64,000 nucleotides of DNA from Mixophyes australis (Eukaryota > Chordata > Amphibia > Anura > Limnodynastidae), in contig JAVHZZ010000002.1 in the NCBI GenBank assembly GCA_036250195.1, forward strand, positions 63,819,705-63,883,704, written 5' to 3'. The notes beneath the pieces are model-generated. The model saw only the letters and a program-made list of their open reading frames with translations. It ran no database searches and had not been told where the DNA came from. This document shows, piece by piece, positions 55,855 to 64,000 of the stretch; position 1 is the first letter of the stretch; each line of letters starts with the position of its first letter. The position numbers and the translations under genes were made by a program.

Positions 55855-56206
55855 TCATCATCATCATCATCAGTTACTTATATAGCGCCACTAATTCCGC
55901 AGCGCTGTACAGAGAACTCATTCACATCAGTCCCTGCCCCATTGGAGCTTACAGTCTAAAATCCCTAACATACACAGAGACACACAGACAGAGAGAGAGA
56001 GAGATACTAGGGTAAATTTTGATAGCAGCCAATTAACCTACTAGTATGTTTTTGGAGTGTGGGAAGAAACCGGAGCACCCGGAGGAAACCCACGCAAACA
56101 CAGGGAGAACATACAAACTCCACACAGATAAGGCCATGGTGGGGAATCGAACTCATGACCCCAGTGCTGTGAGGCAGAAGTGCTAACCACTAGGCCACTG
56201 TGATCC
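55855..56206 (-). mobile_element. tRNA-derived SINE with LINE-like tail
   Basis: On the minus strand the unit starts near GGATCACAG and carries a pol III A box TGGCCTAGTGG (56188-56198) and a B box GAGTTCGATTCCC (56142-56154). A conserved central part follows (CGTGGGTTTCCTCCGGGTGC; CACACTCCAAAAACATACTA), then a tail with TGTACAGCGCTGCGGAATTA and a terminal (GAT)n, the sort of 3' end shared with L2-type LINEs. It lies inside the Gmr1-like element. The CA microsatellite and GA runs at 55976-56004 lie within it. Confidence 0.88.
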
Positions 56207-56335
56207 GAACAAAGTGACCCACGGATCCACCCTCAAATATAAGTATTTTTGATGTTTATTTATATATGAATTTGTTGGTTTTATATGCACCATTTATGTG
56301 ATTGCAGTCAGCAGCGCCATAATACCTTTTTATGT
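56207..56335. other. short AT-rich insertion between SINE and gag
   Basis: About 130 bp that do not match gag; probably the edge of another repeat. Gag resumes at about 56345. Confidence 0.4.
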
Positions 56336-56344
56336 GTATTTCAA

Positions 56345-57000
56345 TAGACTTGATGTGCCAAGAGCAGTTTCACCGACGGTGCTCACCAAAGGTGATAGAA
56401 TGGGTGCTAGACTGGAAGCCAGGCACCCTGGAAGCAGCCGCACAGCTGTCGGATCAGTATGTGGCAGTAAGGCCACACTTGCAGAAGCGTCAGGTTAACA
56501 GCCAACACCAAAGGACTGTACAATCAGGGGGGCAACCCTCTTCTACTCACTCCCAAAAGCAAGTACCTAACCATTCGGTTACCCCTCGCCAGCCACTGCC
56601 CCGCCCTGTCCCTGGGAGTCATCAGAGACCATCGGAGACCAGGCTGGAGAGAAAGTGCTATAGCTGCGGGAAAATCAGTCATTTAAGGATGGATTGTCTC
56701 ATAGCCCCAGCACCCCAGACTCCTGCCCCTAATCCAAGTCCTGGGGCCCGGCTGACTTGCTTAACTGGTGAAAGTGAGCCAGTAGAGACTGTTTCCACCC
56801 CTGCCAGCCCAGTGGAGTGTGGCGTGTCTGAAGGTGAGTCAGTGAGTCACCTGTGTGTTCAAAAGACCCCCCAAAAACATGTGGGGAACCTGAAGGGTGA
56901 AGGACTGAGACACTCAGGGACCTCAATTACTGTTGTGAGTCCCCATCTTATTGATCCTGCTGCCGTATTGCAGGATCGCACTGCCAAAGTTTCTCAGGCA
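56345..57000 (+). pseudogene. Gmr1-like gag C-terminus with zinc knuckle
   Basis: The open frame from 56332 enters gag sequence with WVLDWKPGTLEAAAQLSDQY (last SCAN-like helix), a Gln/Pro/Ser/Arg-rich linker and the intact knuckle CYSCGKISHLRMDC at about 56658-56699 (C-x2-C-x4-H-x4-C). A long Pro/Ser/Thr/Glu-rich linker leads towards the protease. The knuckle would package element RNA in the virus-like particle. This frame runs on without a stop to 57408, across the protease remnant. Confidence 0.8.
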
Positions 57001-57410
57001 GATGGACTGCAGAAGAAAGTGCCTGTAGCAAGGGTGTATCTGGACTGGGGAGATGGCATGGGGTTGCGAGATGTTGCCATTATGAATGGCCTCCTAACTG
57101 ATGTGATTTTGGTCAACGATGTTGGGGGTGGAATTGTGACTGCATTTCTCAACTCTATTACCCTGAGCCAAGCTGCTAAGCTACAGTCTTTAGGATCTAC
57201 ACCTGCACAACCCAGCCCAGATGAAAAGACCACAGCTGCTAGAAAGCAGCCATCACCAGCCACCACAGCTTCAGCCAGCCCAGAGGAAAAGACCACATCT
57301 GCTATTTCTTCAGGAAACAGCCAGCCTGCCTCTGGAAAGACTACATCCCCTAGCAACGCAGAGGATGTTGTCTCTTGCCAACCTGATCTTGTGGGGGGTG
57401 CCCGGTGATG
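57001..57410 (+). pseudogene. Gmr1-like protease C-terminal remnant and linker
   Basis: The same frame continues with VARVYLDWGDGMGLRDVAIM and a DVILVNDVGGG block, which correspond to the RMYLDWESGNG and VLGTDLG blocks that follow the DSG protease in the first copy. The DSG active site itself is missing from this copy, so it was probably deleted. A Thr/Ala/Ser/Pro-rich linker of repeated EKTT motifs follows, and the frame ends at 57408 after a shift. Confidence 0.65.
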
Positions 57411-58072
57411 CTCCTGTCCCTAGCAGTATACCAGCTCCAGCGGTGAGTATAGCTGACCACAGTGACCTCCCTTTGACTGACCCCAATTTGACTGACCCTA
57501 GTCACCCCAACATAGGCCCCCCTGCAACGTATTCTGACTTAGACGATAGTGAGGGCCGCAGGGAAGAGTTCAGGGCAGCGCAGCTCTCTGATCTCTCACT
57601 GGAAGGCATGAGGCGCCAGGCTGCCGGCAGCCTTCCAGCGATGGAGGTGGGGAGTGTGACCTGGCGTAAAGGGTTATTGTACCATGTAGCTAGGAAGGTA
57701 GATGGGGATAGTTCAGTCCGGGAACAAGTTCAACTGGTAGTACCACAGGGCTTTCGCGAGCAACTAATGTCAGCTGCCCCTTAAATCCCTATAGTGGGAC
57801 ACCAGGGCAGAGACTGAACACTGAAGCGCCTGACACAGAACTTTTTCTGTCCTGGAATGTCTGATGATGTCCTGGCCTACTGTAAGTCCTGTGATGTGTG
57901 TCAGCGTCTTGGGCACCCCAGTGCTCGTGCTCCGCTCAGGTCCTTGCCAATAACTGGGGAACCTTTTCAGCGAGTGGCTGTGGACATAGTAGGTACCCTG
58001 CCTGTGCCCATGTCTGACACCTACCCCTTGCCCTGTATTAACTCTTTTGTAGATGAGATGGACAGAGTTCAT
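57411..58072 (+). pseudogene. Gmr1-like integrase, zinc domain and core start
   Basis: In the next phase the frame reads through a leader (SVTWRKGLLYHVARKVDGDS, then QLVVPQGFREQLM) typical of the segment just before Gypsy integrase. After two in-frame stops at about 57782-57820 come GHQG, FFCPGMSDDVLAYCKSCDVC and QRLG: one zinc-binding His and the Cys pair are intact. PFQRVAVDIVGTLPVP at about 57960-58010 holds the first catalytic aspartate. Immediately after, the sequence jumps to RT (YPLPCINSFVDEM), so the rest of the core with its other two acidic residues has been deleted. Confidence 0.82.
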
Positions 58073-58560
58073 GGTTACCTAGAAAACATTTCCAATTTCA
58101 GTAAGATTTGGGAAGTTAATCTGGAGCAAATAGGGCTATTGCTAGGGTGGAAGGGCGCATTTTTGACTGTTAGGGCAAAGAAGTGCCAGATGGGGATATC
58201 AGAGGTACAGTATCTGGGTGATCGTGTGGGGGCAGGAAGGGTTAGGTCAGAACCAGCTAAGGTATAGACAATCTGAGCCTGGCCCCAGCTCACAAACCAG
58301 TTACATGTACTGGCATTCTTAACGACTGCAGGGGACTACAGACGTTCTATCCCAGACTTTAGTACTGCAGCGAAGCCCCTGACAGATCTCACTAAGAATA
58401 AACTCCCCAAAGTAGTTGACTGGACACTCGTTTGTAAGCTGGCATTTCAGTCGTTAAAGGAAGCCCTGGTTCATGCTCCAGTACTGTTGGCGCCTAACTA
58501 TGACAAGGACTTTATTGTGCAAACTGATGTTTCACAGTATGGACTGGGAGCATAACTTAG
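58015..58560 (+). pseudogene. Gmr1-like reverse transcriptase, deleted
   Basis: RT begins abruptly with YPLPCINSFVDEM (finger start), skips the catalytic palm, and resumes with LTVRAKKCQMGISEVQYLGD and RVG (thumb). After a stop at about 58265 it continues with FLTTAGDYRRSIPDFSTAAK, PLTDLTKNKLPKVVDW and LKEALVHAPVLLAPNYDKDF, entering the RNase H start VQTDVSQYGLGA, with a stop where the next valine would be. No active-site Asp-Asp box remains. Lying downstream of integrase, this supports the Gmr1-type gene order. Confidence 0.85.
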
Positions 58561-59363
58561 CCATAATTGTGGCACTTGGGAATAATCAAGGGCGAAAATA
58601 AAACTAACACGGTGAGGGTTCGAACGCCTACTACCAGTACTGAGTGTGGGACCATGTGCCAGGAAAAGACATGGGGCCTAGAGTGGTAACTGTGATCCAT
58701 CTAGGTGCAGGCTTGGCGAGGGTTGGTACACCCTGCAAGTTGGATTGAGGAGCGTGCTCCTATAAGTAAAGGACTGAGTAAAGTGCGGCCAGGTGTTAGC
58801 CGGGGAGTAACTGCGTAATAGTGGCCCCCAGGAACTACCAAGTATTACCTAAGTTAGAAGACTGGGAGCGCACAGTGAAGTGGCCCTGGCAGGGAGAGCG
58901 GGACAGAACCCCGCCGTGGAGCACCCAACACAGGGGCTCCAAGGAGGCACAAGTGAAGGCTATTGTACCGGCTGGAGTAGGGTCCACATGTCCTCTCGAA
59001 GGTACTAAGTAAAGTGAGAGCAGGACAGAACCCTGCCGCAGATACTGTTCAAAGCCTGGAAGCCGTTGGAGCAGATGGCGTGTATTGGGTTCCAGCCCCA
59101 CCGTGTATGAATGTGGGTAGGAGCCCCACTCAGGAAGTGTGACGCCTGCAGTAGGTTGGAGCTAAGGTCCAACTACAGAGCAGCCTGGAAGTGGGTACGT
59201 TCACCCAGTCAATAGTGTGAGATATTGGGCCAAGGCCTTGAGATTTGGGAGTGAGTAGTGGGTCTCAGCCCCACAGATTACGAAGTGGTGGGTTGTAAAC
59301 CCACAGCAAGTAGAATGGGTCCCAGCCCCACAGCAAATAGTGGGTCCCAGCCCCACCATAAAG
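58561..59363. other. leader-like repetitive DNA, unclassified
   Basis: After the RT remnant the sequence changes style. It repeats GGGACAGAACCC(C/T)GCCG (about 58900 and 59020) and GGGT(C/T)CCAGCCCCAC(A/C) (about 59090, 59260, 59320 and 59345). Such reiterated short motifs just upstream of an ATG resemble a retroelement leader. No gene is seen; the plus frame at 58821-59012 has no recognisable domain. Confidence 0.45.
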
Positions 59364-60818
59364 ATGGCCCTGAAGAGGGGAAGAAAGGGCCATAGCAGTA
59401 ACAGAGCAAGGACCAGCATAGATAGGGGCAGCCCATTATAACCCCAGGACCCAGAGCTGCCTCTGTCCCCCAGAGATGAATGGAACTGTTCGCCCTGGGA
59501 GCGCCTCTACATGGTCTGGAATGAGGTCAACAGTTGGAAAGGAGTTCACAAGCAGGAAAAATTAGGACTTCTATTTGATGTGTTTGTGAAATGTCAGGGA
59601 GAGGCCAGAGCCCTGCACATGGTGAAACTGCCTGAGTGGAAGGCGGCACTGGAGTGGACAGCCAATGAGATGTTACAATTGGGCCAAGAGATTCGAGCGG
59701 TTAGTTCAGAGGTTCCAAAGCAACAGGGAGAGGAGGCTGACCTCGACCAGGTGGATGATAGAAAATGACACCAGCTATCCCTTCTCTCCTCACTGGGGGA
59801 AGGTCACAGCGAAAAGCTCAGTGAGCAGCCTGAGCTGTGTTACGATTGGCCATTTGCGGGCTTGGAGGATGAGGACTTGGTGAGTGAATTCCAACCACCA
59901 TCTGCACTGGAGGAGACAAGAATTGAACAGGTGACTGCCAGGTTACGCAGACTAGAAACCCTCCTGTGCAAGGGAGAAGGACACAGAGTGGACAGTGTGG
60001 AACCAGCAGGAAACACTTGCCCTGATCATGTGGACATCAGGAGTTGTCATTTGCAAACGCTTCTGTCATTTCGGGAAGAAGCCGCTTTGTCAGAGACCAT
60101 GGAAGATTTCTAGGAGGAGGTCAGTTCGTCCACAGGAGAAGAATTGGAGACTGTCCTTGCCCTGACATCTGCGGCTGTCCAGCATGTTCAGTTGGGGAAG
60201 GCCCCAAGTGCAGTTAGGCTGGCAGGGATAAGAACAGAGGAGGCTCAGCATATTCTCCCTGCCGGGCCAGAGGATGTTTTACATTGCTGGGAAGAGAGTT
60301 GGAGTGAAACTGTAACCTCACTGCAGCCTGCTGTAAACCTGGGTACCGTAACCAAGATTCCAACAGAGTTGCAGGATTCCAGGATTTGGCACTGTTTTCT
60401 CCAGTCCAGTTCCTCTGTGGAGGAAATGCTCCCTCCAGATGCACCAAAGGTGAGCGCGGGCAGTGAGAAGCCCCTATGTACCCCAACTCTTGTTCCAGAT
60501 TATTTTGGATGTTTTGGGAAGGAGAACTCAGATCCAAATTTCTTGGATTGCAGTCTGCTGCAACTGCTCAATGTTTTAACTTTAAACAGTGGAAACTTGG
60601 CTTTTGAGGGGGAAGGGATGACTACAGAACCCTAAGGTCTATTTATTCTTCTGCAGCCAAAAGGGGACTTATTGGGTGGGAAGGACCAGTGGAGAATGCT
60701 GTGCAGTAACCCTGTTTCCCCATATATATTTGCTGAGGGTTGTAAATTACGTGAACACAGAACAGTGGAGAAAGAAATGGTGATTTTGGAGTTTGCCCCA
60801 GTGCTGCTCAGTGACTAG
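59364..60818 (+). pseudogene. unidentified protein, 485 codons with four in-frame stops
   Basis: One phase from ATG 59364 (AAGATGG context, MALKRGRKGHSSNR) to a TAG at 60816-60818 is interrupted only by TAA 59439, TGA 59766, TAG 60111 and TAA 60633; no frameshift is needed. Random DNA of this length would hold roughly five times as many stops. Visible features are a basic N-terminus, a Trp-rich segment (WNCSPWERLYMVWNEVNSWK), an acidic Glu/Asp-rich middle with a possible short coiled coil (RIEQVTARLRRLETLLCK), and a Leu/Ser-rich C-terminal third. No zinc knuckle, RT or protease motif is present. I do not recognise it. It lies 0.8 kb downstream of the Gmr1-like RT remnant on the same strand, so it may be a first ORF or accessory ORF of a retroelement. 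Confidence 0.6.
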
Positions 60819-61391
60819 GTGTTAATGGCGCACACTGGAGACCACCAGGGAATAATTACTCGTATAGAACAGGAGAGTAAAGGAGAAAAATAATAATCAA
60901 GTGTCTCAGCTACTGCAGACCCGTGGTGGATTGCTAGCTGCCACCACAAAGTGATCACACACAAAGAAAAAAGAAAAACAGGGTTGCGCTGCTAACAGTC
61001 TGATATATAATGATAAAAAATATATATTAATCTATCTGGAGAATCTCCCAACGGACGAGAAAGAATGCTCAAAAGTAATAACAATTACTATTTATTAGAC
61101 TATCCATATATGAAAGATGTATAAAAACATAAAACATCAGCATGTATCACAGCCAGTTCAAAGACCTTAACACATAAAACATAAAAATATTTATTATACC
61201 TGCAGTACTGAGGTGACTAATTAATAGGAACAACCGAGGCTGCTGACAAATCACAAAAAATGGTTATATGATCGATCAGAAAAAATATCCATTGATAGTA
61301 AGATCCAGTCCGTACGTAACCACAACCTCGTGGTATTCAATTAGAACTGAAAGTACTCGAAATACAATGAGTTTCCCAATATATAGACCGC
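60819..61391. other. unclassified AT-rich DNA
   Basis: No gene. From about 60955 (CACACAAAGAAAAAAGAAAA, GCGCTGCTAAC) the style is that of a dispersed amphibian repeat, but no ends could be paired. Confidence 0.4.
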
Positions 61392-61457
61392 ATTCATTTA
61401 TAAGGCGTTGCGGAAACCTTGTGGCGCCTTATAAATAAATAATAATATAATAATTCC
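61392..61457 (+). repeat. short LINE 3'-end fragment
   Basis: TTGCGGAAACCTTGTGGCGC followed by CTTATAAATAAATAATAATA closely resembles the last part of the LINE tail at 62440-62520. Confidence 0.7.
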
Positions 61458-62199
61458 ACAAAGCGCTTGTTGTATAGTGGCAACAGCTCATTTGTCTGGG
61501 ATCCAATGTCTATCAGGGAATACAGATATACTCACACCGCTTGTTCGTGCACAGTTAGCCCTCCAGAGGGAATTATTACAGCACCAAACGGACTCCGCTA
61601 ATGTACTTGAACCTCGTTCTCCCGGTGAATGGTCTCAGTCCTTAGCGCAATAATGCGCAACTGCAATATCAGTTTAACTGGCAACAAAGTACTCCACACT
61701 CAGATAATAGGTCACACACGGAGAGTTCAATTCAGTTAATAGTAGGATCGAAGACGGATCTCAGGCAGAGTTTTTAGCAGGTACCTCTAGTGGAATATAA
61801 CAGTCTCAGCTCCAACTACAGACCCACTGACGCATTTTGTGCCGATGATTGACACTTTCTCAAAGCCATGTACTGTTTCTCTTGATGCATGTCCAATCAA
61901 GCAGGCCTTTCCACCATGGGATTTGTTTGGCCCTATTCCCTGGGACACCTGTGGGGAACTCAAACTATAGACTGCAGCCTACAATCCCCCTGGACCCAGG
62001 TGACACCCCAGCGGCTCAATTCAGTGGCTTAGGCCAGAGACTTTGGACTTGGGGGAGGAAGTTTTCTTCTGGCATACCACAGGGCTAAAAAAAGTGGGGA
62101 AGGAATGTGAGGTAATGAGGTGACTGCGGACTATCAAACATTTACTTTTTCTAGCCCTCTGGTTCCCTCATATTTGTCAGTCATATTTAAGCTTGTGTA
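61458..62199. other. unclassified non-coding DNA
   Basis: No supportable gene. GACGCATTTTGTGCCGATGA at about 61830 resembles a dispersed motif often seen in amphibian repeats, but its ends are not visible. Confidence 0.4.
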
Positions 62200-62525
62200 T
62201 ATTCTCCTCTGAGCAGGGCCATCTCTCCTCCTGTTTCCACCACTTCTAACTCTGCTCTCCAGCTACTTTGCCCTCCTCCTCGAGGGCCCTCCTCCCCCCT
62301 CTGGGGGTCAACCGGTCTTCCGCGCCCTCCTTTTGGGCCCCGTCATTTGCGGATACTCCCCCCGCCCTCACTAGCTGTGCATTGAGCTTACTGAGTTACT
62401 GTGCTTTATGTTTACTGTACTGTGCTGTCTCACCTTGTATTGTAATTAGTTTTTGTCCCTGTACGGTGCCACGGACACCTTGTGGCGCCCTATAAATAAA
62501 AATTAATAATAATAATAATAATAAT
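62200..62525 (+). repeat. L2/CR1-type LINE 3' end with (AAT)n tail
   Basis: The stretch has GAGCAGGGCCATCTCTCCTC, a CG-containing middle (GGTCAACCGGTCTTC) and GCTGTCTCACCTTGTATTGT, then a terminal hairpin CGGACACCTTGTGGCGCCCT followed by ATAAATAAAAATTAATAATA and further AAT units. A conserved 3' end followed by short tandem repeats is the L2/CR1-type signature. It is truncated and carries no coding sequence; the frame at 62268-62495 is incidental. Confidence 0.8.
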
Positions 62526-63416
62526 TCTATTTTGAAGTAACTGCCAGCCTGTATAGTTAGCATGCAGACTAGGCCATTGTTTCAGTCTAGGCAAAAGGGT
62601 TATTGTCCACCAGTCCTGTATGAATGTACATCACACCAGGGGGTTTCCTGTCTTTGTTGTGGGTCTGTGTGTGCTAGCATAAGAAAAGGCCCACAGACAG
62701 AGATCTATGTTTAATGGCAGAGGAATGCATTATGTATTTAAATATAAAGGTGTCTGGATTCTGATCTCTGTTTAAACAAACTTACCTGTATAGCCACATA
62801 ACAATATCTGTTCCTAATTAAATCAGGAATGATTCGTCTGCTATCTCCTGGTCTGTATGTTTACCTGTGAAAAGGTAAAGACAGGAAAGGACCAATGGTC
62901 CTGGAATTGCTGATGATGACATTTCTGGGTTTAAAAGAGAGCTCTAGAGGACAGCAAATTAGCATTCACTTAAGAGTGATAGCTGAGGTCAAGCTGGCGT
63001 TGAGATATATTAATCTCTGCCCCTGACAGGAGAGGGACAATCGGTCCTTGGAGTACGGCCGTGCCCTGATCTACCTCTCTAGGTCTTTGAGAGCTGTGTG
63101 TCCGCTGAAAGCGGAGTGACAGTTACTTTGGGCCACTACGTTTGTTGGTAGCCTTAAAGGAGAGAGGCAACAGTCCATGAAAGTAGCAAAGATACTGGTT
63201 AGGTGTTTTTATTATACCCTGTTCGTTGTCTATGCCAGACTGTAGTGATATTTGTTGCAAATTATTATTATTTACATCTGTTGTTGCTGTTTTGTGCTAC
63301 CATTTTGTTAAACTTATTTGTGTTATTTCGGATATTTGCCTGGGTGATTTTGAACCTTGGATAGGTACCGGGTAGGCCAGCTGTGCGGTCCAGAAGGTTA
63401 CTCTACGTACGTGCGT

Positions 63417-63417
<1 letters not shown>
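62526..63417. other. unclassified DNA
   Basis: A moderately GC-balanced stretch (62930-63240) with GACAGGAGAGGGACAATCGG and CGCTGAAAGCGGAGTGACAG has the look of an LTR or leader, but no second copy is in the window. No gene. Confidence 0.4.

Positions 63418-63461
<44 letters not shown>
63418..63461. repeat. (AT)n microsatellite
   Basis: About 42 bp of pure alternating AT, preceded by GTACGTGCGTACACAT. Confidence 0.95.
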
Positions 63462-63464
<3 letters not shown>

Positions 63465-64000
63465 TAAGGATGAGCGCACTCGGATTCCTAGAATCCGAGC
63501 CCCCCCGAACAGTGCGGATCCGAGCACTGTCCGGGTATTCCCGGCGATTCCGAAACTTAAAACAAGGCTCTGAGTCATAATCCCGCTGTCGGATCTCGCG
63601 ATACTCGGAACCTTTAAATTCCCCGCTTGCCGCCGCCATCTTCACTCGGGCATTGATCAGGGAAGAGGGAGGGTGTGTTAGGTGGTCCTCTGTCCTGCTA
63701 TTTCTCGTGCTGTGCTGTGCTCTGTCCTGCTGAGTCCAGTGCTGTGTCCTTGCCGAGTCCAGTGGTGCATCAGTCCAGTGCTGTGTCCTTGCCGAGTCCA
63801 GTGGTGCATCAGTCCAGTGCTCTGTCCTTGCTGAGTCCAGTGGTGCATCAGTCCAGTGCTCTGTCCTTGCTGAGTCCAGCGGTGCTTTTGTCCTGTGCTT
63901 TGTTTTGCTAAGTGCATCTTTATTTTAAAAGTATTAAAAAATATTCCAAAAAAATTATAATTCGACAAAAATCTTTTTAAAAAAATATAAAAAAATATTC
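63465..64000. repeat. dispersed repeat with 39-bp minisatellite
   Basis: A CpG-containing segment rich in CGGAT and TCCGAG words (63475-63615) is partly palindromic (GGATTCCTAGAATCCGAG). It is followed at 63739-63897 by about four copies of a 39-bp unit (CTTGCCGAGTCCAGTGGTGC then ATCAGTCCAGTGCTGTGTC). Frames on both strands across the minisatellite are repeat artefacts. The window ends in A/T-rich sequence. Confidence 0.8.

Larger units (their letters stand above)
55000..58560 (+). mobile_element. Gmr1-like Ty3/Gypsy element, copy 2
   Basis: Plus-strand remnants appear in the order gag (SCAN-like domain, then zinc knuckle), protease C-terminal part, integrase zinc domain and core start, and then reverse transcriptase. 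Integrase before RT is the defining order of Gmr1-like Gypsy elements, and SCAN domains of vertebrate zinc-finger proteins are thought to derive from their capsid. The element was cut by a hAT MITE (55386-55533) and a SINE (about 55855-56206). It has lost most of the integrase core and of RT by internal deletion and stops inside or just after RT at a stop near 58553. Many frameshifts are present. LTRs were not found. Confidence 0.85.

Noticed and set aside
56142..56198. Possible tRNA gene on the minus strand
   Set aside because: A and B boxes are present but no cloverleaf acceptor stem is evident, and the unit continues into a SINE body and a GAT tail.
63675..63968. Open frames on both strands (VVHQSSA repeats; GLMHHWTQQGQST repeats)
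   Set aside because: Both are readings of the 39-bp minisatellite, whose unit length is a multiple of three.

Overview
This is a stretch of nuclear DNA from a large vertebrate genome, most likely a frog or toad. The inference rests on the mix of mobile elements: a DIRS tyrosine-recombinase retroelement, Gmr1-type Ty3/Gypsy elements, a 7.3 kb L1, L2/CR1-type LINE tails ending in (AAT)n or (GAT)n, an old provirus, two large hAT elements and many palindromic MITEs. I see no convincing single-copy host gene, no rRNA, no tRNA gene and no CRISPR. The only possible host exon is a coiled-coil exon on the minus strand near 54 kb. Nearly every recognisable open frame belongs to a broken mobile element.

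Layout. 0-12 kb: a MITE (675-1452), then a 9.2 kb hAT-like unit (2861-12054) whose interior is mostly expanded minisatellites (26/27 bp, 31 bp and 38 bp units) plus a 794 bp tandem duplication. 12-17 kb: an unclassified repeat, then an internally deleted DIRS element (13421-16436) with RT, a full RNase H catalytic set and a fragmented tyrosine recombinase. 17.7-24.2 kb: a minus-strand provirus with two LTRs, a 4-bp target duplication, a primer-binding site resembling tRNA-Thr, a polypurine tract and heavily decayed pol and env; smaller MITEs sit inside it. 24-30 kb: a 1.5 kb DNA transposon and an orphan gag zinc-knuckle frame. 30-34 kb: an inverted repeat pair enclosing an L2-type RT fragment and a first Gmr1-like element. 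34-40 kb: mostly unclassified, with two well-defined MITEs. 40.4-44.3 kb: a hAT transposase gene interrupted by a 1.09 kb terminal-inverted-repeat insertion whose ends lie exactly at GT...AG. 44.5-51.8 kb: a full-length minus-strand L1 with matching target duplications. 52-54.6 kb: MITEs and the coiled-coil exon. 55-58.6 kb: a second Gmr1-like element (SCAN-like gag, zinc knuckle, protease remnant, integrase, then RT), itself hit by a hAT MITE and a tRNA-derived SINE. 59.4-60.8 kb: an unrecognised 485-codon reading frame with four in-frame stops and no frameshift. 61-64 kb: LINE tails, an AT microsatellite and a 39-bp minisatellite.

The parts do not work together as a pathway. They form a layered record of insertions: MITEs and a SINE inside retroelements, an insertion inside a transposon gene, and minisatellites inside a DNA transposon. 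The most interesting item is the insertion at 41101-42195, which looks like a transposon able to act as an intron (introner-like). Next are the two Gmr1-like elements with integrase upstream of RT, the unknown frame at 59.4-60.8 kb, and the minisatellite-bearing hAT unit.
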